Both the position numbers and the translations under genes were made by a program. Source: an uncultured Ilumatobacter sp. (lineage in GTDB: Bacteria > Actinomycetota > Acidimicrobiia > Acidimicrobiales > Ilumatobacteraceae). From it: a stretch of DNA of 9,501 bases. Numbering within the stretch: position 1 is the first letter of the stretch; each line of letters opens with the position of its first letter. Positions 6,419 through 9,501 of the stretch are shown here, one piece after another. Below the pieces are notes generated by a model. The model made no database searches and had not been told where the DNA came from. It saw nothing but the letters and a program-made list of their open reading frames with translations. The stretch covers positions 1 through 9,501 of the forward strand of contig CALICC010000124.1 of the NCBI GenBank assembly GCA_938049325.1, read 5' to 3'.

Positions 6419-6447
6419 TGGACGGGCGCACGCGAATACTCTAGGGT
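6419..6447 (+). promoter_or_regulatory. Candidate promoter of the cupin-amidohydrolase-ligase operon
   Basis: TGGACG (6419-6424; four of six match TTGACA), a 17-nt spacer, and TAGGGT (6442-6447; TANNNT) predict a start near 6454, right at the 12-bp palindrome. This would let a bound MarR dimer block initiation. It is pattern-based only. On the opposite strand, TCGAGA (6477-6472) and TAGTCT (6454-6449) with 17 nt between them are a weaker candidate for marR. Confidence 0.38.
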
Positions 6448-6471
6448 CAGACTATCTCGATCGAGAGTATT
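6435..6471. promoter_or_regulatory. Probable MarR operator: nested inverted repeats
   Basis: TCTCGATCGAGA (6455-6466) is a perfect 12-bp palindrome. Overlapping it, AATACTCT (6435-6442) and AGAGTATT (6464-6471) form a perfect 8-bp inverted repeat with 21 nt between the arms. The block lies 36 nt before the cupin ATG and about 63 nt before the marR ATG, and overlaps promoter-like hexamers on both strands. A divergent MarR gene next to a palindrome is the classic autoregulatory layout. Confidence 0.68.
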
Positions 6472-6491
6472 TCTCGACACACGATTGGTTC

Positions 6492-6498
6492 AGGGGGA
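6492..6498 (+). promoter_or_regulatory. Shine-Dalgarno AGGGGGA for the cupin gene
   Basis: AGGGGGA lies 8 nt before ATG 6507. It fixes that ATG as the start over the in-frame ATG at 6333, which lies inside marR. Confidence 0.75.
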
Positions 6499-6506
6499 TT
6501 TGCCAC

Positions 6507-6902
6507 ATGAGCGCCACCAAGCAGCACGACATCAACTACCACCACCTCGCCGAGCTTGCGTGGGAGAAGCCCAAGAACGTGCCGCCCGAGCTCCGGAAGT
6601 TGGCGGAGAAGTCCGCCGGAACGGGTGCTCGCCGCGCCCCGGTCACGAGTGGCGCCATCGGCTTCCACAGTCAGATCTCCGAACTGCCCGCTGGCTTCAA
6701 GATCCCGAGCCATACACACACTGCACACGAGTTGATGGTCGTGCTGGATGGCAGCTGCACGGTCATCGACGGGCCCGAACTGTTGGCTGGCGACCTCACC
6801 GAGATCCCCGCCGGCACCGAGTACGGGTTCGTTGCTGGCGATGACGGAATCCGCTTCCTCGTCGTGCGACCTGAAGCCGCCACCACCAAGGTCTCGGAGT
6901 AG
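6507..6902 (+). CDS. Small single-domain cupin protein
   Basis: A 131-aa protein whose second half is a cupin barrel. Motif 1 is complete: G63...SHTHTAHE, giving metal ligands H69, H71 and E75, then G82. Motif 2 is present as GDLTEIPAG (95-103), but the position that normally holds the fourth ligand (PxGxxH) is Y106, so the metal site has at most three of four canonical ligands. The N-terminal about 50 residues (HLAELAWEKPKNVPPE...) lack an obvious domain. Such small cupins may be dioxygenases, isomerases, decarboxylases or ligand sensors; none can be chosen here. It is first in the operon, with a strong Shine-Dalgarno, and ends 2 nt before the amidohydrolase ATG. Control by the divergent MarR regulator is likely. 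Confidence 0.87.
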   Translation: MSATKQHDINYHHLAELAWEKPKNVPPELRKLAEKSAGTGARRAPVTSGAIGFHSQISELPAGFKIPSHTHTAHELMVVLDGSCTVIDGPELLAGDLTEIPAGTEYGFVAGDDGIRFLVVRPEAATTKVSE

Positions 6903-6904
6903 TC

Positions 6905-8104
6905 ATGCGTAACGGATACAAAGTCTTCGACGCCGACTCACACGTCATCTATCCCGCCGACCTCTGGCAGACCTACCTCGATCCGGCCTTTCGTCATCGC
7001 ATCACGCGCCGCAGCCCCGCCGGGCTCGACACCTACAACCCCGTGGTCGTCGATGGGCGCTGGTCGCAGCACGACACCAGCTTGTACGGCCAGTTCCAGA
7101 AGGCCATCGGGTGGACTGCCGAAGACATGGTCGAGCAGTACGGCGACATCGTGATGGACGGATTCACTGGCGATCGCGTCGCTGCGGCACATGCCGTTGA
7201 CGGCATCGATGTGGCGGTCATCTACGGACCCGAATACGACCTCTGGGTCGACGGGATCGATCCGGCACTGCAGGCAGCAATGGTCCGGGCCTACAACCGG
7301 TGGGGTGCGGAGATGCGCGAAACCTCCGGCGGGCGCGTCCTCACCAGCTCGCCCATTCCACTCAACGACATCACGCGTGCGGTCGAAGAGATCCAGTACG
7401 CCCACGAGCATCTCGGCATCAGAGCGTTCTGGGCGCGCCCGAACTACGTCAACCACCGCAACCTGGGCGACCGCTACTACGACCCGATCTACGAGTTGCT
7501 CCAGGATCTCGACTGCGCATTCGCCACACACGAGTTCATGGGTCTGCGCGGACAAACCGAGGGCGCCGACCGCTTCTCCACCTTCACCGAGTGGCACACC
7601 GCGGTGCACACCCACGAGGCAATGAACGCCAGCCTGTCGATGATCACCCAAGGCGTCTTCGAGCGATTCCCACGGCTCCGCTGCGCCTACATGGAGGCCG
7701 GCTGTGGATGGCTGCCATCATGGCTGCATCGCATCGACGAGCATCTCGAGATGGCCGGAGCCAACGAGTGTCCCGACCTGACCATGACGGCGACCGAGTA
7801 CTTCAAACGAAATTGTTGGATCACGACCGAGTGCGAAGACCCGTTCGTGGCCGACGTCATTCGCTGGCTCGGCGATGACCGCATCCTGTGGGAGAGCGAC
7901 TTCCCGCATCCGGACTCGAAGTACCCCCACACGACGAACGAGTTCATGAACTTGCTGCCCGACCAGATTTCGATGGAGAGCAAGTCCAAGATCTTGTGGG
8001 ACAACTCCGTCGACTTCTACCGATTCCCAGACGGCTATCTGCCCACCGAGTTTCACGAAGCCACCGACGTTGCGCTCCCCGGAACGGTGGCAGCCGGAGC
8101 GTGA
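6905..8104 (+). CDS. Amidohydrolase-2 family protein (PF04909, ACMSD-like metal-dependent hydrolase/decarboxylase)
   Basis: A 399-aa TIM-barrel enzyme of the amidohydrolase superfamily, ACMSD branch. It opens with VFDADSHV (7-14), where D11-x-H13 replaces the HxH seen in classical amidohydrolases. ATHEF supplies H209. A conserved block with HTHEAMN (235-241) and YMEAGCGWLP (262-271) follows. WESDFPHPD (329-337) carries the expected metal/catalytic D332. Members of this branch are non-oxidative decarboxylases (2,6-dihydroxybenzoate, 5-carboxyvanillate, ACMS) or C-C/C-N/C-O hydrolases of aromatic breakdown products. The substrate is not readable here. ATG 6905 follows the cupin stop by 2 nt, with GGAG just before it. 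Its stop overlaps the ligase start by 4 nt (GTGA), so the three genes form one translationally coupled operon. Confidence 0.92.
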   Translation: MRNGYKVFDADSHVIYPADLWQTYLDPAFRHRITRRSPAGLDTYNPVVVDGRWSQHDTSLYGQFQKAIGWTAEDMVEQYGDIVMDGFTGDRVAAAHAVDGIDVAVIYGPEYDLWVDGIDPALQAAMVRAYNRWGAEMRETSGGRVLTSSPIPLNDITRAVEEIQYAHEHLGIRAFWARPNYVNHRNLGDRYYDPIYELLQDLDCAFATHEFMGLRGQTEGADRFSTFTEWHTAVHTHEAMNASLSMITQGVFERFPRLRCAYMEAGCGWLPSWLHRIDEHLEMAGANECPDLTMTATEYFKRNCWITTECEDPFVADVIRWLGDDRILWESDFPHPDSKYPHTTNEFMNLLPDQISMESKSKILWDNSVDFYRFPDGYLPTEFHEATDVALPGTVAAGA

Positions 8105-9471
8105 CCTCCCTGCGGCGCCCACGCGAGGCCGTCGACTTCGATGTGCTCGAGCAGCGGTATCCACCCGCGCCCGACTATTTCGAGACGGCATGGCTCGACG
8201 ACCCGGCAACGATCGAAGCCAAGCAATTGGAACGGCTGCAACAACGCGCCGTGGCAGCCCACGACGTGCCGTTCTTCGCGAAGCGTTGGGCCGATGCCGG
8301 ATTCGACCCCGAGACGATTCGCTCACTCGACGACCTGCCTCGTGCTCCCTTGTACACCGTTGATGACATCCGCGAAAGCATCGAGGCGAACCCGCCGTTC
8401 GGTGACTATCAGGGTGTGATGCCGGGCGATGCGTTGCGCGAGCCGATGCGGCTGTTCACCTCGGGCGGAACAACAGGTCGTTCCCGACCGACGCTGTACA
8501 CGGCGTGGGATCGCGAGGTCGGAGCGCTGCTCACGGCGCGGGCGCTCTATCTCCAGGGGATCAGACCCGGTGACGTCGTTCTCAACGCCTGGTCGTACTC
8601 CACGCACAACGGCGCACACATCATGGATGAAGCCCTGTACAAGTGGCTGAACTGCATCGTCATCAGCACCAGCACGGGTACCGTCACGCCGAGCCGGAAG
8701 CAGGTCGAACTCGCGATCGAGTATGGCGCCACCGCCATCTTGACCACGGGTGACTACCTTCTGCACCTCGCCGAGACGGCCGTCGAGATGGGTCTCGACC
8801 CGATTGCCGACCTCGCCTTGAAGGCGCTCCCGAACATCGGTGACGTCGAGCAGCTCGAAGCAACCTTCGGGGTCCCGGTGCTCGACAGCTATGGCTTCCA
8901 CGAAGTCCAGTGGGTTGCGGTGGAGTGCCCGGCCAAGTCGGGACTCCACGTCTTCGAAGACGCATACATCGTGGAGATCGTCGACGTCGAAACCGGTGAG
9001 CTGTTGCCCGACGGTGAGCAGGGTGCAATCTGCATCACGGAGTTGTACAAGACCGGATCCCCCCAGTTTCGCTACAACATCATGGATCTCTCCACGCGCT
9101 ATCCCCGCGAGCAGTGCGAGTGCGGGAGCTGGCTGCGCAAGATCGCCCCGTTCGCAGGTCGAGGCGACAACATGGTGAAGCTGCGCGGCGTCAACGTGTG
9201 GCCGGAAGCACTTGGCGCGATCGTGGGCGACGTCCCTGGCGCAACCAACGACTACTTCGTGCGAGCAATTCGTGAAGGGAACCGCGACGAGGTCGTGGTG
9301 TCGGTGGTCGGCGACGTGGCCGACGACGCCCTGCCCGGCCGGATCGAAGCAGCGCTCAAACACGCCGTTGGTGTGCGGATATCGGCCACCGTCTGCACAG
9401 CAGGTGCGCTTGATCGAGACACCGGATTCGGGTCGGCCGCGAAGCTCGTTCGGTTCAGGGACGAGCGATAG
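8101..9471 (+). CDS. PaaK-like AMP-forming CoA ligase (phenylacetate-CoA ligase family)
   Basis: A 456-aa adenylate-forming enzyme, close to PaaK's length (about 430-450). The core motifs are in order: phosphate-binding TSGGTTGRS (120-128), DSYGFHE (262-268, the A5 equivalent), YNIMDLSTR (325-333, with D329 for ribose binding), the PaaK-type CECG pair (C339, C341), the hinge region GRGDNMVKLRGVNVWP (353-368) and a C-terminal lysine (K448) in GSAAKLVRF. It should activate an organic acid with ATP, most often as its CoA thioester. Aromatic acids are typical for the family, but the specificity is unknown. The start is GTG 8101, overlapping the amidohydrolase stop by GTGA; the in-frame run upstream to 7888 lies wholly inside that gene and is rejected. 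The start has no ideally placed Shine-Dalgarno (GGAG only 1 nt away), which fits coupled translation. Confidence 0.91.
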   Translation: MTSLRRPREAVDFDVLEQRYPPAPDYFETAWLDDPATIEAKQLERLQQRAVAAHDVPFFAKRWADAGFDPETIRSLDDLPRAPLYTVDDIRESIEANPPFGDYQGVMPGDALREPMRLFTSGGTTGRSRPTLYTAWDREVGALLTARALYLQGIRPGDVVLNAWSYSTHNGAHIMDEALYKWLNCIVISTSTGTVTPSRKQVELAIEYGATAILTTGDYLLHLAETAVEMGLDPIADLALKALPNIGDVEQLEATFGVPVLDSYGFHEVQWVAVECPAKSGLHVFEDAYIVEIVDVETGELLPDGEQGAICITELYKTGSPQFRYNIMDLSTRYPREQCECGSWLRKIAPFAGRGDNMVKLRGVNVWPEALGAIVGDVPGATNDYFVRAIREGNRDEVVVSVVGDVADDALPGRIEAALKHAVGVRISATVCTAGALDRDTGFGSAAKLVRFRDER

Positions 9472-9473
9472 CC

Positions 9474-9501
9474 GTGCTGAACGGCGCGCTCGACTATTGG
9501 T
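9474..9501 (+). CDS. Start of a further operon gene, cut by window edge
   Basis: GTG 9474 begins 2 nt after the ligase stop and is followed by an open frame (MLNGALDYW) to the window end. The tight spacing matches the other junctions of this operon, so a fourth co-transcribed gene is plausible. Nine residues are too few to name it. Confidence 0.45.

Noticed and set aside
7888..8100. 71-residue extension of the ligase back into the amidohydrolase gene
   Set aside because: GTG 8101 gives the operon-typical 4-nt overlap, and the extension has no similarity to PaaK N-termini.
8323..9363. 346-aa minus-strand frame across the ligase
   Set aside because: It is antisense to a gene with all adenylate-forming motifs, and no motif is seen in the shadow.

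Overview
The window is about 9.5 kb of high-GC, gene-dense chromosomal DNA with many GTG starts and 1-4 nt gene junctions. Base composition, the TANNNT-type -10 boxes and the small zinc-ribbon membrane gene directly behind der suggest an actinobacterium. I would guess Acidimicrobiia (Ilumatobacter-like), but that is an inference without a search. I see no insertion sequence, phage gene, CRISPR array or rRNA.

Layout. (1) Positions 2-1208, plus strand: the 3' two thirds of der (EngA, ribosome-assembly GTPase), cut by the window edge, then one base later a 67-aa zinc-ribbon/one-TM protein. (2) 1323-2597, plus: a secreted protein of unknown function that looks like a beta-propeller. (3) 2657-2785: tRNA-Pro(GGG) and a strong hairpin terminator. 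(4) 2785-4256, minus: a two-gene unit with a 4-nt ATGA overlap, first a PF06684 (AA_synth/DUF1185) protein, then a beta-hydroxyacid dehydrogenase of the 3-hydroxyisobutyrate dehydrogenase family. (5) 4406-5805, plus: a calcineurin-like phosphodiesterase and a VOC (glyoxalase-fold) protein. Both may be leaderless, each with a TANNNT box ending exactly 7 nt before its ATG. (6) 5854-6372, minus: a MarR regulator. (7) 6507-9501, plus: an operon transcribed divergently from marR, encoding a cupin, an amidohydrolase-2 (ACMSD-like) enzyme, a PaaK-type AMP-forming ligase, and the first codons of a further gene at the window edge.

How they may work together. The left part is housekeeping. The right part looks catabolic. 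The MarR gene and the cupin operon share a 134-bp spacer with a 12-bp perfect palindrome and an overlapping 8-bp inverted repeat, the usual layout for a MarR repressor that controls itself and an adjacent pathway. Amidohydrolase plus CoA/AMP ligase suggests breakdown of an aromatic or related carboxylic acid, but the substrate cannot be read from the sequence. The PF06684/dehydrogenase pair may be a second small catabolic unit. Its divergent spacer carries an 11-bp motif repeated in opposite orientation, one copy facing each flanking gene.
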